DNA of 64,000 nt from assembly GCF_014873945.1 (NCBI RefSeq), contig NZ_JADBEC010000001.1, forward strand, positions 930,001 through 994,000. Reading direction: 5' to 3'. The notes under the pieces are model-generated. The model searched no databases, was not told the DNA's origin, and saw only the letters and a program-made list of their open reading frames with translations. The DNA comes from Rhizobium viscosum. GTDB lineage: Bacteria; Pseudomonadota; Alphaproteobacteria; Rhizobiales; Rhizobiaceae. Shown one piece after another: positions 37,845-49,602 of the stretch (positions are counted from its first letter, which is position 1; each line of letters starts with the position of its first letter). The position numbers were made by a program, and so were the translations under genes.

Positions 37845-37982
37845 TCAGCCCCCATGCCCGAGGAACTTGACGATGGTGATGACGTAGAAAAGAACCACCA
37901 GGCCGGCGAGTACGACACCGAGCGCAATGTTGCGGTTGCGGCGCGACTTGCGCTGCGCTTCTGTAAGCTTGACCAATTCCAT
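37845..37982 (-). CDS. Small cytochrome c oxidase operon membrane protein (CoxF-like), 45 aa
   Basis: An ATG at 37982 opens a 45-codon frame ending in TGA at 37845-37847. The product begins [20 protein letters not shown] (basic), has one membrane helix (about 20-39, [19 protein letters not shown]) and ends HGG. Its start shares one base with the ctaB stop (TGATG) and its stop is 4 nt before ctaG. A protein of this size sits at this position in other rhizobial and Paracoccus cox operons. It is too short to be found by length-limited gene calling. Confidence 0.8.
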   Translation of the reverse strand: MELVKLTEAQRKSRRNRNIALGVVLAGLVVLFYVITIVKFLGHGG

Positions 37983-38941
37983 CAGAACGAGCCTCCTGCA
38001 TACGAACCCAGCATGGCAACCAGCCGGTCGAGCATCAGCGCGGAGAATACGGCGAAGAGATAGAAGATCGAGAAGCCGAACAGCTTCTTCGCCGGGATCA
38101 TCTTGAGATCGCCGTCAGGCATGCGCCAGACGGCGATGGAACAGTATATGAAGGCCGCGCCGAGTACTGCGGCAACCACACCATAACCGACACTGGCAAA
38201 GCCAAGGAAGGTCGGCAGCACTGCACAGATGGCCGTCAGCACGGCATAGGCAACGATCTGATGCTTGGTGGTGCGCTCACCCGAAACATTCGGCAGCATT
38301 GGCACGCCCACCGCTTCGTAGTCTCGCATCTTGAAGAGGGCGAGCGCCCAGAAATGCGCCGGCGTCCACAGGAAGATGATGAGGAATAGAACCGTGCTTT
38401 CGATGGTGACCGAATTGGTCACGCACGCCCAGCCGATCATCGGCGGGAAAGCACCGGCCGCGCCACCGATAACGATGTTCTGCGGCGTCGAGCGCTTCAG
38501 CCACATCGTATAGATCACGACATAAAAGAAGATGGTGAAGGCGAGGATAAAGGCCGACAGCCAGTTGACCGCAAGACCGAGGATCGTCACCGAGAAGCAG
38601 GAGAGCACGAGGCCGAAGGCAAGCGCCTCCTTGGGCATGATGCGGCCGGCCGGGATCGGGCGCTTTGCGGTGCGGCTCATAACGGCGTCGATGTCGGCGT
38701 CATACCACATGTTCAGCGCACCCGATGCGCCGGCGCCGACGGCAATGCAGAGAATAGCGATCAGGCCGAGAACGGGATTGATGTGGTCCGGCGCCAGCAC
38801 CAGGCCGGCAAAGGCCGTGAAGACCACGAGCGACATGACCCGCGGCTTCAGAAGCTCGAAATAATCGCGTGCACTGGCTTCCGACAGACGAAAGTCGCCG
38901 TCTTCAGCAAGAGCCTCGTGATTGTCGATTACCGTCATCAT
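37982..38941 (-). CDS. ctaB: Protoheme IX farnesyltransferase (heme O synthase)
   Basis: 319 residues. It adds the farnesyl group to heme B to form heme O, the precursor of heme A. A polyprenyltransferase Asp-rich motif is seen in [19 protein letters not shown], with nine membrane helices. The ATG at 38941 is followed by a second at 38938; both fit the AGGA site. It overlaps the small CoxF-like gene by one base. The gene follows coxA with a 64-nt gap. Confidence 0.93.
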   Translation of the reverse strand: MMTVIDNHEALAEDGDFRLSEASARDYFELLKPRVMSLVVFTAFAGLVLAPDHINPVLGLIAILCIAVGAGASGALNMWYDADIDAVMSRTAKRPIPAGRIMPKEALAFGLVLSCFSVTILGLAVNWLSAFILAFTIFFYVVIYTMWLKRSTPQNIVIGGAAGAFPPMIGWACVTNSVTIESTVLFLIIFLWTPAHFWALALFKMRDYEAVGVPMLPNVSGERTTKHQIVAYAVLTAICAVLPTFLGFASVGYGVVAAVLGAAFIYCSIAVWRMPDGDLKMIPAKKLFGFSIFYLFAVFSALMLDRLVAMLGSYAGGSF

Positions 38942-39005
38942 TCCGTCCTGAATAAATGAATTGCCAGACGCCGCAGGGGGCTGCGGCGTCCGGGATTTCA
39001 GCATC

Positions 39006-41619
<2,614 letters not shown>

Positions 41620-41957
41620 CTTGTAATCTCCCTCGAGCGCTGATCTGCATCAAATCGGATGCAGAATCCTTGCCATCTTCTGCGCTTCAAACCACAGTTT
41701 GGCATCCGCCGCAACAGGCAGAAGCAATTGTCTATGCGGCATATTTGCTCAAAGACTGCCTCCTCAGCCACGGCAAAACATTGCAAGCTTTTCATCAGCA
41801 TACGAAAAACGTGCTTCAGGGCCAATCCGCCCGCTGCACATTCTTTTGGCGAGGTCCTATTTCTGCCGCAGTCCCCCGGTTTTCACGGGGTGGGGCTTTT
41901 CATTTTCTGTGGGCAGCTTCACAAATAGCGGCAATGATTCGATATCCAGAGGTTTTC
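41620..41957. other. Divergent intergenic region between coxB and ialB
   Basis: About 338 bases without a convincing gene. It should hold the promoters of both genes, but no clear -35/-10 pair is seen on either strand. A CCCCGG hairpin near 41875-41890 with a following TTTTC stretch could be a weak terminator or leader structure of ialB. Open frames here are short, lack ribosome sites and have atypical composition. Confidence 0.4.
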
Positions 41958-42596
41958 ATGGGTTTCCGTTCCCTCGCGCGGCCTTTTGTTCTGGCCGCAG
42001 GCATCGCGACCGCCGCGACGAGCCCCGTTTTCGCGCAGCAGACGCCGACGCCCGCGCAGTCGCGTCCTGCCACGCCCGCTCCGAAGCCCGCCCCGGCACA
42101 GCAGCCTGCACCGTCTGCGACGCCGAACGTCGAGCAGGTGACGCCCAGCCAGGCTCAGCCGCCGGCTCCCGGCACGGTCCGTTCCAACCATGGCGCATGG
42201 TCCGTCGTCTGCGACAAGCCCGCTGGCGCCTCGACCGAGCAGTGCGCGCTGATGCAGAATGTCATCGCCGAAGACCGTCCGGAAGTGGGTCTCTCCGTCG
42301 TCGTCCTGAAGACGGCTGACCGCAAGTCGAAGATCCTGCGCGTGCTGGCGCCGCTCGGCGTGCTGCTGCCCAACGGCCTCGGCCTCAATGTCGACGGCAA
42401 GGATATCGGCCGCGCCTATTTCGTGCGCTGCTTCGCCGACGGCTGCTATGCCGAAGTCGTTCTCGAGGACGAGCTCTTGAAGACGTTCCGCAGCGGCGCG
42501 CAGGCAACCTTCATCGTCTTCCAGACGCCGGAAGAAGGCATCGGCATCCCCGTCGACCTCAAGGGCTTCGCAGAAGGCTATGACGCCCTGCCCTGA
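41958..42596 (+). CDS. Invasion-associated locus B (IalB) family protein
   Basis: 212 residues from MGFRSLARPF. A signal peptide ends near AQQ at 26-28, then comes a Pro/Ala/Gln-rich linker (about 28-75) and the IalB domain (GAWSVVCDKPAG, QCALMQNV, YFVRCFADGCYAEVVL) with two Cys pairs. In Bartonella IalB aids erythrocyte invasion; in rhizobia it is a common periplasmic protein of unknown role. It is divergent from coxB and followed 78 nt later by tldD. Confidence 0.9.
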   Translation: MGFRSLARPFVLAAGIATAATSPVFAQQTPTPAQSRPATPAPKPAPAQQPAPSATPNVEQVTPSQAQPPAPGTVRSNHGAWSVVCDKPAGASTEQCALMQNVIAEDRPEVGLSVVVLKTADRKSKILRVLAPLGVLLPNGLGLNVDGKDIGRAYFVRCFADGCYAEVVLEDELLKTFRSGAQATFIVFQTPEEGIGIPVDLKGFAEGYDALP

Positions 42597-42674
42597 TGCG
42601 GGGCTTGCTCGCGCAGTGCATCAGACCTACATCGGCTATTGAGCATTACCGCTCTTCTTGCGGAGCATAAAACC

Positions 42675-44090
42675 ATGACCACCGATCTCCTGACGCTTTT
42701 TGATGCCGATGAAGCGACGATGCGCAAGCATGTTGCCGAGGCGCTTTCCGGCGCCGATGACGGCGAGCTCTTCATCGAGCACGCGCAGGCGGAATCGCTG
42801 ACCTTCGACAATGGCCGCCTCAAGGGCGGCAGCTTCAACACCGAACAGGGTTTTGGCCTGCGAGCAGTCGCGGGCGAGGCCGTCGGTTATGCGCATGCGG
42901 GCGACCTTTCCGTTTCGGCGCTAAAGCGCGCTGCAGATGCGGTGGGCGCCGTCACACGCGGCTATTCCGGCTCCTACGCAGCCGCCCCCCAGGGCACCAA
43001 CCTGAAGCTCTACACCGACGAGAACCCGATCGGTTCGCCGACCTTCGAGGAGAAGGTGAAGGTGCTGACCGATATCGACGCCTATCTGCGCGGCAAGAAC
43101 GACAAAGTGCGGCAGGTCACGGCTTCGGTTGCGGCAAGCTGGCAGGTGGTCGATATCCTGCGCGCCGACGGCCATCGGGTGCAGGACGTCCGTCCGATGA
43201 CGCGCATCAACATCTCCGTCATGGTCGGCGAAGGCGACCGGCAGGAGAGCGGCTCCTATGGCCAGGGCGGCCGCGTCGGCTTCGGCGATTTCATCGCGAC
43301 CGGAAGCTGGCAGCGCGGGGCCGACGAGGCTCTGCGGCAGGCGCTCGTCAATCTTGAGGCGATCGATGCGCCAGCAGGTACGATGGATGTGGTGCTCGGC
43401 TCCGGCTGGCCGGGTGTGATGCTGCACGAAGCCGTCGGCCACGGGCTCGAGGGCGACTTCAACCGCAAGAAGACCTCGGCCTTTGCCGGTCTTCTCGGCC
43501 AGATGGTAGCGGCACCTGGTGTCACCGTCGTCGATGACGGCACGATCGACAGCCGCCGCGGTTCGATCACCATCGACGACGAAGGCACACCGTCCGCCTA
43601 CAACGTGCTGATCGAAAACGGCAAGCTCGTCGGCTATATGCAGGACCGGCAGAACGCCCGGCTGATGGGCCTGGCACCGACCGGCAACGGCCGCCGCCAG
43701 GGCTATGCGCATGTGCCGATGCCGCGCATGACCAACACCTATATGCTCGGCGGCGACAAGACGCCGGAAGAGATCATCGCTTCGGTCAAGAAGGGCGTCT
43801 ATGCCGTCTCTTTCGGCGGCGGTCAGGTGGATATCACATCGGGCAAGTTCGTCTTTGGCTGCACTGAGGCCTATCTTATCGAGAACGGCAAGATCGGCGC
43901 ACCGATCAAGGGCGCCATGCTGATCGGCAACGGCCCGGATGCGATGAAGCGCGTGTCGATGATCGGCAACGACATGAAGCTCGATACCGGCATCGGCAAT
44001 TGCGGCAAGGCAGGCCAATGGGTGCCTGTCGGCGTCGGCCAGCCGCACCTGCGCATGGATCAGGTCACAGTCGGCGGCACGCAGGCCTGA
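42675..44090 (+). CDS. tldD: Metalloprotease TldD
   Basis: 471 residues. TldD with its partner TldE (PmbA) forms a zinc protease that cleaves peptides in a beta-strand form, known from microcin B17 maturation and CcdA turnover. The HExxxH motif is in MLHEAVGHGLEGD near 255-265. The start at 42675 (MTTDLLTLFD) is chosen because it follows a short AT-rich stretch; an upstream in-frame ATG at 42639 exists. pmbA is not in this window. A GNAT gene follows by 12 nt. Confidence 0.93.
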   Translation: MTTDLLTLFDADEATMRKHVAEALSGADDGELFIEHAQAESLTFDNGRLKGGSFNTEQGFGLRAVAGEAVGYAHAGDLSVSALKRAADAVGAVTRGYSGSYAAAPQGTNLKLYTDENPIGSPTFEEKVKVLTDIDAYLRGKNDKVRQVTASVAASWQVVDILRADGHRVQDVRPMTRINISVMVGEGDRQESGSYGQGGRVGFGDFIATGSWQRGADEALRQALVNLEAIDAPAGTMDVVLGSGWPGVMLHEAVGHGLEGDFNRKKTSAFAGLLGQMVAAPGVTVVDDGTIDSRRGSITIDDEGTPSAYNVLIENGKLVGYMQDRQNARLMGLAPTGNGRRQGYAHVPMPRMTNTYMLGGDKTPEEIIASVKKGVYAVSFGGGQVDITSGKFVFGCTEAYLIENGKIGAPIKGAMLIGNGPDAMKRVSMIGNDMKLDTGIGNCGKAGQWVPVGVGQPHLRMDQVTVGGTQA

Positions 44091-44102
44091 GGCGGTGCGA
44101 TC

Positions 44103-44591
44103 ATGGCCGAAATCGAGATCAGAACCTTCTCTCCTGACGATGCCGACGGCGTAATTTCGGTCATCCTGCCGATCCAGCGTGAAGAATTCGGCATCGACAT
44201 CACCGCCGACGCGCAGCCGGACCTGCGCGTCATTCCCGATTTCTATCAGTCGGGCAAAGGCCAGTTCTGGGTGGCGGTCAAAGACGGCGCCATCGTCGGC
44301 ACGGTAGGCCTCAAGGATATCGGCAACAACCAGGCGGCCCTTCGAAAGATGTTCGTGGCCGTCGAGGTGCGGGGCCGCGAACATGGTGTGGCCACCCGGC
44401 TGCTCGAGGCGCTCCTTGCCCATGCCCGCGACGTGGGCGTGACCGATATCTTCCTCGGCACGACGGACAAGTTCGTCGCCGCGCATCGGTTCTATGAAAA
44501 GAACGGTTTTTCCGAGATTGCCAGCCAGGGCCTGCCGCGAACATTCCCGCGGATGGCTGTCGACAGCAAGTTCTATCGGCGGACAATTTAG
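44103..44591 (+). CDS. GNAT family N-acetyltransferase
   Basis: 162 residues. The acetyl-CoA loop is seen in KMFVAVEVRGREHGVATRLLEALLAHAR, followed by HRFYEKNGFSEIASQ, the usual C-terminal GNAT motif. The substrate is not known. It is 12 nt from tldD and is likely cotranscribed with it. Confidence 0.9.
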   Translation: MAEIEIRTFSPDDADGVISVILPIQREEFGIDITADAQPDLRVIPDFYQSGKGQFWVAVKDGAIVGTVGLKDIGNNQAALRKMFVAVEVRGREHGVATRLLEALLAHARDVGVTDIFLGTTDKFVAAHRFYEKNGFSEIASQGLPRTFPRMAVDSKFYRRTI

Positions 44592-44621
44592 GCTAGCCTC
44601 AAGCAATAGAACCTCGAGCCG

Positions 44622-45260
44622 ATGGGGCGTTGCTTGGCGACGGAAACATTTCTGCTGAAATTCCTGTCACCCGAGACGGGTTGCTCGGCCCACGAGATGC
44701 GCTTCGAGGCTCCGATGGAGGTTGTTGCGGCCATTCTCGATGTAGAAACGCCCGAGCTGGCAGAGCATCTCTTCTACCTTGAGATAGGTGAGCTGGACGC
44801 GCTGTCCTCGATGCTGGGCCTCCCCTTTCCCGAACCGGATGGTGGGGTTGTGCTCACCCGGCCGCAATGGATCGATAGCGTGCCCTATCTGGTCCATACC
44901 AATTTCGAGCTCGCCCTGATGCTGGATGGCCACAAGCCATTCGCCATGTTTTCGGACGAAGAAAGTTCGGGGATTTTAAAGAAGGTCCGAGTCTACTTTC
45001 AGCCCTACGTCGATAGCGGTGCAATCATCGAACGGGTCGAGCCAATCGTTGAGGGCAAGTTTCGCCTGGTTCGCATTCTCTACGCGCTGCCGAAAGAAGA
45101 ATGGCGGTTCGACGCCTATACCGAGCTGATGCGCGAAAGGCGTTGGACGGGCGAAAGCGAGTACCGCCTGGGGCGTCTGCTCGGCTATACAGAAGAACAA
45201 TGCCAATGGTGGATCGCGCAAAGAGGTGAAGCAGGAAACGCTAATGCGCCGAAGGCTTGA
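44622..45260 (+). CDS. Hypothetical protein, 212 aa
   Basis: A soluble protein with no signal peptide or membrane helix. It starts at the ATG at 44622, with a weak upstream purine site. Residues 10-140 are rich in acidic and hydrophobic blocks (PELAEHLFYLEIGELDALSSML, LEVVAAILDVETP type), and the C-terminal part reads RFDAYTELMRERRWTGESEYRLGRLLGYTEEQCQWW. No known family or motif is recognised. Its 3' end overlaps that of the convergent MazG-like gene by 20 nt. Base composition looks slightly lower in GC than its neighbours. Confidence 0.65.
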   Translation: MGRCLATETFLLKFLSPETGCSAHEMRFEAPMEVVAAILDVETPELAEHLFYLEIGELDALSSMLGLPFPEPDGGVVLTRPQWIDSVPYLVHTNFELALMLDGHKPFAMFSDEESSGILKKVRVYFQPYVDSGAIIERVEPIVEGKFRLVRILYALPKEEWRFDAYTELMRERRWTGESEYRLGRLLGYTEEQCQWWIAQRGEAGNANAPKA

Positions 45261-45549
45261 ATTTCCATTTTCGCTCGATTGCAGCGGCAAGATCGACCTC
45301 ATGGCGACGGGCGAAGAGCAGGACATGGCCGAGAATATCGGCAGTCTCGTCGGCGAGGTCGCGCTCCATCTCCTCGGGCGAGCGACCTTTGGCACGGCCG
45401 CGGCCGGTCAGGCGGTTCCAGGCCTGGGTGAGTTCACCCATCTCCTCCTGCAGTTTCAGCAGAAACCAGTCGGCATCACGCTCGATGTCGTTGGCGGCGG
45501 CGTAGGCGGAGGATGAAGTTTCGAACTGGTCGGCGAGCCGTTGCAGCAT
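45241..45549 (-). CDS. MazG-like NTP pyrophosphohydrolase
   Basis: 102 residues from the ATG at 45549, after AAGGAGAA. The all-alpha NTP-PPase fold is recognised from KLQEEMGELTQAW and DLADETADILGHVLLFA, which carry the EExx-ExxD metal-binding pattern. Such enzymes clear non-canonical or excess nucleotides. The substrate is not known. Its C-terminus overlaps the hypothetical gene's 3' end. Confidence 0.85.
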   Translation of the reverse strand: MLQRLADQFETSSSAYAAANDIERDADWFLLKLQEEMGELTQAWNRLTGRGRAKGRSPEEMERDLADETADILGHVLLFARRHEVDLAAAIERKWKFKPSAH

Positions 45550-45612
45550 GGGCGTTCTCCTTTTGTTTATGAGGAGAGCGCCGATTCCCGGAAATTGTCC
45601 AGAGCAGCCAGC

Positions 45613-46899
45613 TCAGCCTTGGTTCGGCAGAAGCATGCAGTCGTATGAGCGCTTCTTCAGGGCATCGCAGGCGGAGGTAGCATCTTCCTTGCTCTGGAAG
45701 CCGACGAAACGGGCGCGGTAAATCGTGTTAGGCCCCTTCCCAACAGCTTCGGTGTAGGGCGAGGCGGAAACGAGCGGCGCACCTGCCTCGGACTGCGCCT
45801 GCGCAAGAAGCGCACGGGCAGCATCGGCGCTCGGGGCAGCCGAGATCTGGATTTGCCAGCCACCTGCCTTACCGGCCGGCGCTTTCGCCGCCTTGCCGGC
45901 GTTCATGATCTCGTCCATTGCCGCCGGGCGCTCCAGCGGGATAACGCCGTCATTGGCAAAGCCGAGCGCCTTCGGTGCGAGTGTTGCTGCCTCGTCCGCA
46001 ACGCGCGGCGCGCTCGCCGGCGCAGGAACATCGGTTTCATCCGCGGCCGAGGCGACCTCGACTTGCTGTTTTGCATTGATGCTGGCGGTCAGCTTGGCGC
46101 CGCCGGAGGAGGCACGTCCCATATAGCGGTCGAACAATCCGGCCATCTTGGCGTCGCGGCTGCGGGCCGTGCGCCCGCCGAGTACCACGCCGACCACGCG
46201 GCGATTGCCGTCCTTCACGGCGCTGACGATGTTGAAGCCGGAGGCATTGGTGTAACCGGTCTTGATGCCGTCCATGCCCTGATAGCGATACATGAGATTG
46301 TTGTGGCCGCGGATGGTCTGGCCACGGAAATTGAAGCTTGCGATGGAGAAGAGACGATACTCGCTGGGATAATTCTTCAACAGCGCCACGGCGAGCGTGG
46401 ACATGTCGCGCGCCGTCGTAATCTGGCGCTTGTCCGGCAGGCCGGATGCATTGACGAAGACCGTGCGGCTCATGCCGAGCTGGCGGGCCTTCTGGGTCAT
46501 GAGCCGGGCGAAATTGCTTTCCGAACCGCCGAGTTTTTCACCGATGGCGGCAGCAGCATCGTTGGCCGACTTGACGATCATGCCATAGACCGCCTCACGC
46601 ACGGTGATCGTACCGCCCGCTTTCACGCCGAGCTTCGTCGGCGGACGCGAGGCCGCATATTTCGACATGGTGATCGGTGTATCCCAGGTGATCTTGCCGC
46701 GATTGAGCGCCTCGAAGGTGAGATAAAGCGTCATCATCTTCGTCAGCGAGGCCGGGTGGTTCAGCGTATCACCGTTTTCGGACGCAAGGACCTTGCCGGT
46801 GCGGGCATCGAGCACGAGGGAAGCGCTTCCGGCAAAGGCCGCAACGGGTGCAGTAATTGCCAGCGTCGCGGTCAAAATGGCAGCCAAAAGCCTTCTCAT
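45613..46899 (-). CDS. D-alanyl-D-alanine carboxypeptidase (S11) with SPOR domain
   Basis: 428 residues. A signal peptide precedes the penicillin-binding S11 domain: SLTK active-site tetrad near 52-55, SAN in VKSANDAAAAIGE, and KTG in DGIKTGYTN. The C-terminal part (about 345-425) has a SPOR domain (WQIQISAAPSADAARALL, ARFVGFQSKEDATSACDALK), which binds septal glycan. So it trims peptidoglycan stem peptides, probably at the division site. The middle (280-345) is Ala/Pro-rich. No partner gene is adjacent. Confidence 0.93.
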   Translation of the reverse strand: MRRLLAAILTATLAITAPVAAFAGSASLVLDARTGKVLASENGDTLNHPASLTKMMTLYLTFEALNRGKITWDTPITMSKYAASRPPTKLGVKAGGTITVREAVYGMIVKSANDAAAAIGEKLGGSESNFARLMTQKARQLGMSRTVFVNASGLPDKRQITTARDMSTLAVALLKNYPSEYRLFSIASFNFRGQTIRGHNNLMYRYQGMDGIKTGYTNASGFNIVSAVKDGNRRVVGVVLGGRTARSRDAKMAGLFDRYMGRASSGGAKLTASINAKQQVEVASAADETDVPAPASAPRVADEAATLAPKALGFANDGVIPLERPAAMDEIMNAGKAAKAPAGKAGGWQIQISAAPSADAARALLAQAQSEAGAPLVSASPYTEAVGKGPNTIYRARFVGFQSKEDATSACDALKKRSYDCMLLPNQG

Positions 46900-47132
46900 G
46901 CACTTCCCCTCATTATATCCGGCTAGTCGCTACAACCGAAATTATGTCCCGTATTGTGACAGATGCCCATAATCTGGCGCGACTTTGAGGCAACGCCCAA
47001 GTTTTTTCCAAGCTTTTGTTTCGCTTGGTTAAGGGCCGGTAAATAAACAGCTTTCCAACCCGGATTCAGCAAGGTTTAACGGCGGCATTGTTAGTCTGTG
47101 TGACACGAATTCAAAGCGGGGTCACGGGAAAA

Positions 47133-48167
47133 ATGGGGCAGTGGAAGCGGCGTCTGAAGCGCATCGCGATCGGCGGCGGGCTGGAAGCGGCCTGGCTGGC
47201 GAATGCCGCCGGGCTCGTGAAAGAGGCCCGCGGACGCGTCGTCATCTTCACGCTCCATCATGTACGCCCGCATATTGCCCAACCGTTCGAGCCGAACCAA
47301 CATCTTGAAATCACGCCGGAATTTCTGGATGCGACGCTCCGGCGGCTGAAGCGGAGCGGCTATCGTTTCGTGCCGCTCGATGCGGTGCCCTCCCTCTTGT
47401 CGGACCCGCAGGACGATCGCCTATTCGCCGCCTTCACGCTGGATGATGGGTATCGCAACAATTTCGTCCATGCCCTACCCGTTTTCGAACGGCATGGCGC
47501 ACCCTTTACGGTTTTCGTTGCGCAAGGGTTTGCCGAAAGCTCGCACAGCATCTGGTGGGAGACGCTGGCGGTGCTGCTCGGCAGGGAGAACAGCATCGAG
47601 TTCAATTTCGGCCAAGGCAGAGAGAGGCTGGCGCTCGATACTCCCGTCCGGAAATGGGACGCCTTCGACCGGCTTGCCGAGTTTATCCACAGGCAGGACG
47701 AAAGTCGCGCCATCTCGGAGGTGGATGCACTGGCGCGGTGCCACGGTATAGAGCCGGTCGATATCACGCGGGAACTGGTCATGGAGCCACAGGAACTGCG
47801 CGAGCTCGCGGCAAGCCCGCTCGCCAGTCTTGGCGCCCATACGATCAGCCACCGGGCGCTTGCCCGCCTGCCGCATGCGGAAGCTCGGATCGAGATGGAA
47901 ATCTCGGCCGATTATGTCGAGTCGATCACCGGCACTCGCCCCCGGACGATCGCTTTTCCCTACGGCACGACGGAGGCAACAACAGGCCGCGAAGCGGACC
48001 TCGCGGCAAAGCTCGGCTTTGCCATCGCGGTAACAACGCAGCCGGGCTTTCCGACCCCAAGCCTGCCCACCTACATGCCGCGCATCTCGCTCAACGGCTT
48101 TTACCAGAAGCCGCGCTATGTCTCGGCGCTGGCATCAGGCATTCCCTTGAAACTGCTCGGAAAATAA
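47133..48167 (+). CDS. Polysaccharide deacetylase family protein
   Basis: 344 residues from MGQWKRRLKR, after CGGGAAAA; an upstream ATG at 47088 lacks a ribosome site. The NodB-homology core is seen: TLDDGYRNN (metal Asp and catalytic Asp), LGAHTISHRAL (His ligands) and FAFPYGTTEAT-type C-terminal motif (IAFPYGTTEATTG). The N-terminus is basic and hydrophobic, without a clear signal peptide. It may modify a surface polysaccharide. It is convergent with pdxH. Confidence 0.88.
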   Translation: MGQWKRRLKRIAIGGGLEAAWLANAAGLVKEARGRVVIFTLHHVRPHIAQPFEPNQHLEITPEFLDATLRRLKRSGYRFVPLDAVPSLLSDPQDDRLFAAFTLDDGYRNNFVHALPVFERHGAPFTVFVAQGFAESSHSIWWETLAVLLGRENSIEFNFGQGRERLALDTPVRKWDAFDRLAEFIHRQDESRAISEVDALARCHGIEPVDITRELVMEPQELRELAASPLASLGAHTISHRALARLPHAEARIEMEISADYVESITGTRPRTIAFPYGTTEATTGREADLAAKLGFAIAVTTQPGFPTPSLPTYMPRISLNGFYQKPRYVSALASGIPLKLLGK

Positions 48168-48172
48168 CCCCC

Positions 48173-48793
48173 TTAAGGGTACATTCGCACCTTGTCCCAA
48201 GCCCCTTCAGGCGTCGACCGACGAAACTCGATGCGGTCGTGCAGGCGAAATTTCTGGTCTTTCCAGAACTCGATCGAGGTCGGCCGGATCCGGAAACCAG
48301 ACCAGTAAGACGGGCGCGGAATGTCGCCAATGGCATAACGCGCCGTATATTCGGCAACGGCCTTTTCCAGCGCGAAGCGGCTTTCGAGCGGGCGCGACTG
48401 CTTGGAAGCCCAGGCGCCGATACGACTGCCGCGGGCACGCGTCGCAAAGTAGGCGTCGGCCTCTGCGTCGGTGACCAGTTCGACAGGGCCGCGAACGCGC
48501 ACCTGACGGCGCAGCGTTTTCCAGTGGAAACACATGGCAGCTTTCTTCTGTCCCAAGATTTCGCGACCTTTCTGACTCTCGAAATTCGTGTAGAAGACGA
48601 ATCCGTCAGTATCGAAACCCTTCAGGAGAACCATGCGGACATTGGGCAGCCCATCTTCATCGACCGTCGCGAGCGCGACAGCATTGGGGTCGTTGACTTC
48701 GGAAGCCTCCGCCTCCTTCAGCCACTCCCCAAAGAGCTTGAAGGGCTCTTCACTTTCGGTAAAGTCACCACCTGTTAACCCGTTTGCCGACAT
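48173..48793 (-). CDS. pdxH: Pyridoxamine 5'-phosphate oxidase
   Basis: 206 residues with the PNPOx signatures: [48 protein letters not shown] (FMN phosphate site), [11 protein letters not shown], and the C-terminal [14 protein letters not shown] and RLHDR motifs. It makes PLP from PNP and PMP, using FMN and oxygen. It lies 5 nt from the end of the polysaccharide deacetylase gene (convergent) and divergent from the surface-protein gene. Confidence 0.95.
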   Translation of the reverse strand: MSANGLTGGDFTESEEPFKLFGEWLKEAEASEVNDPNAVALATVDEDGLPNVRMVLLKGFDTDGFVFYTNFESQKGREILGQKKAAMCFHWKTLRRQVRVRGPVELVTDAEADAYFATRARGSRIGAWASKQSRPLESRFALEKAVAEYTARYAIGDIPRPSYWSGFRIRPTSIEFWKDQKFRLHDRIEFRRSTPEGAWDKVRMYP

Positions 48794-48857
48794 ATTAATT
48801 CAAATCCCGCGGTTTATGAAAACTGACCCAGCTTTTGAAGCTAGGGAAGGATACAGG

Positions 48858-49316
48858 GTGGAAGTCATAGCAAAGACACATCGCCATACAAAGGGTTCGC
48901 TGCGCCGCAGCGTCAGGCTCTCCATCGTCGGTATCGCGATTCTGTCCCTTTCCGGCTGCATGACCGGAGGGTTCGACTTCCTGAGTTCGGCAAAGGTGGA
49001 TCGTTCAGTTGCGACCGGCACGGTGCCGCAGCCCGCCCCCAGCACGGATACGCTTTCCGACGAGATGACGGTGCGCAACGCCGTGACGTCTGCCGATATC
49101 CAGAAGCTCGAGGGACAACCGCTTCCCTGGGCCAATGCGTCTACCGGCAGTGCCGGCATCATCGACACGATCGTCGAGAATAATAACGCCGGCCAGGTTT
49201 GCCGCCAGTTCCGCACGACGCGGCATTCCTATGTCGGCATCGCCAAATTCTATGGCAAGACCTGCCTTGTCGGCGGCGGCAACTGGCAGCTTCTGAGCTT
49301 CCAGCCGGAAAGCTGA
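48858..49316 (+). CDS. RT0821/Lpp0805-type surface lipoprotein
   Basis: 152 residues from a GTG at 48858, preceded at 7 nt by AGGGAAGG; an in-frame ATG at 48816 is the alternative. The signal ends in LSGC (lipidated Cys near residue 34). The conserved C-terminus is LPWANASTGSAGIIDTI...QVCRQFRTTRHSYVGIAKFYGKTCL, the RT0821-type surface antigen signature, with paired Cys. It should be in the outer envelope. The function is unknown. It is divergent from pdxH. Confidence 0.85.
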   Translation: MEVIAKTHRHTKGSLRRSVRLSIVGIAILSLSGCMTGGFDFLSSAKVDRSVATGTVPQPAPSTDTLSDEMTVRNAVTSADIQKLEGQPLPWANASTGSAGIIDTIVENNNAGQVCRQFRTTRHSYVGIAKFYGKTCLVGGGNWQLLSFQPES

Positions 49317-49336
49317 TCCCGTCTGGCCACTTGTTT

Positions 49337-49380
49337 CGGCACGATGCGCCCTGACACGTCAGGGTTAATGCGCCGTGCCG
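49337..49380. repeat. Nested hairpin in the 3' region of the surface-protein gene
   Basis: CGGCACG (49337-49343) pairs with CGTGCCG (49374-49380), and inside it CCCTGAC (49349-49355) pairs with GTCAGGG (49358-49364). No T-run follows. It may be a cruciform or an RNA 3'-end stem. The remaining bases to 49602 hold no clear promoter or gene. Confidence 0.5.
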
Positions 49381-49602
49381 ATTCGCCTCAATGTTTAGTG
49401 AAAGGCTAACCATTCGCGGCAAAACACCCCATATCCAACGTCGGAAATAAGAAGTGATTAGCAACTCTTCCGCACGATCGCCCAACGAGCGGGCTTTCCC
49501 GTCGCGAGAGCGAACCGGACGGCGCGTCATGAGTTGAGATTCGGTTTCCGGAACGGCCACGAGGAACATGCCTCCCGGATTGCGACAGCGGCGGTGCGAA
49601 CA

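Noticed and set aside
42921..44606. Open frame (561 codons) on the minus strand opposite tldD
   Set aside because: It is an antisense shadow of the clear tldD gene, with no family similarity and no start context.
46999..47030. CCAAGC/GCTTGG hairpin as a terminator
   Set aside because: The T-run precedes rather than follows the stem on the plus strand, and A residues follow on the minus strand.
47030..47050. TTAA-N7-TAAA as a CtrA site upstream of the polysaccharide deacetylase
   Set aside because: The second half has a mismatch in a key T and no supporting gene function, so it is within chance expectation.
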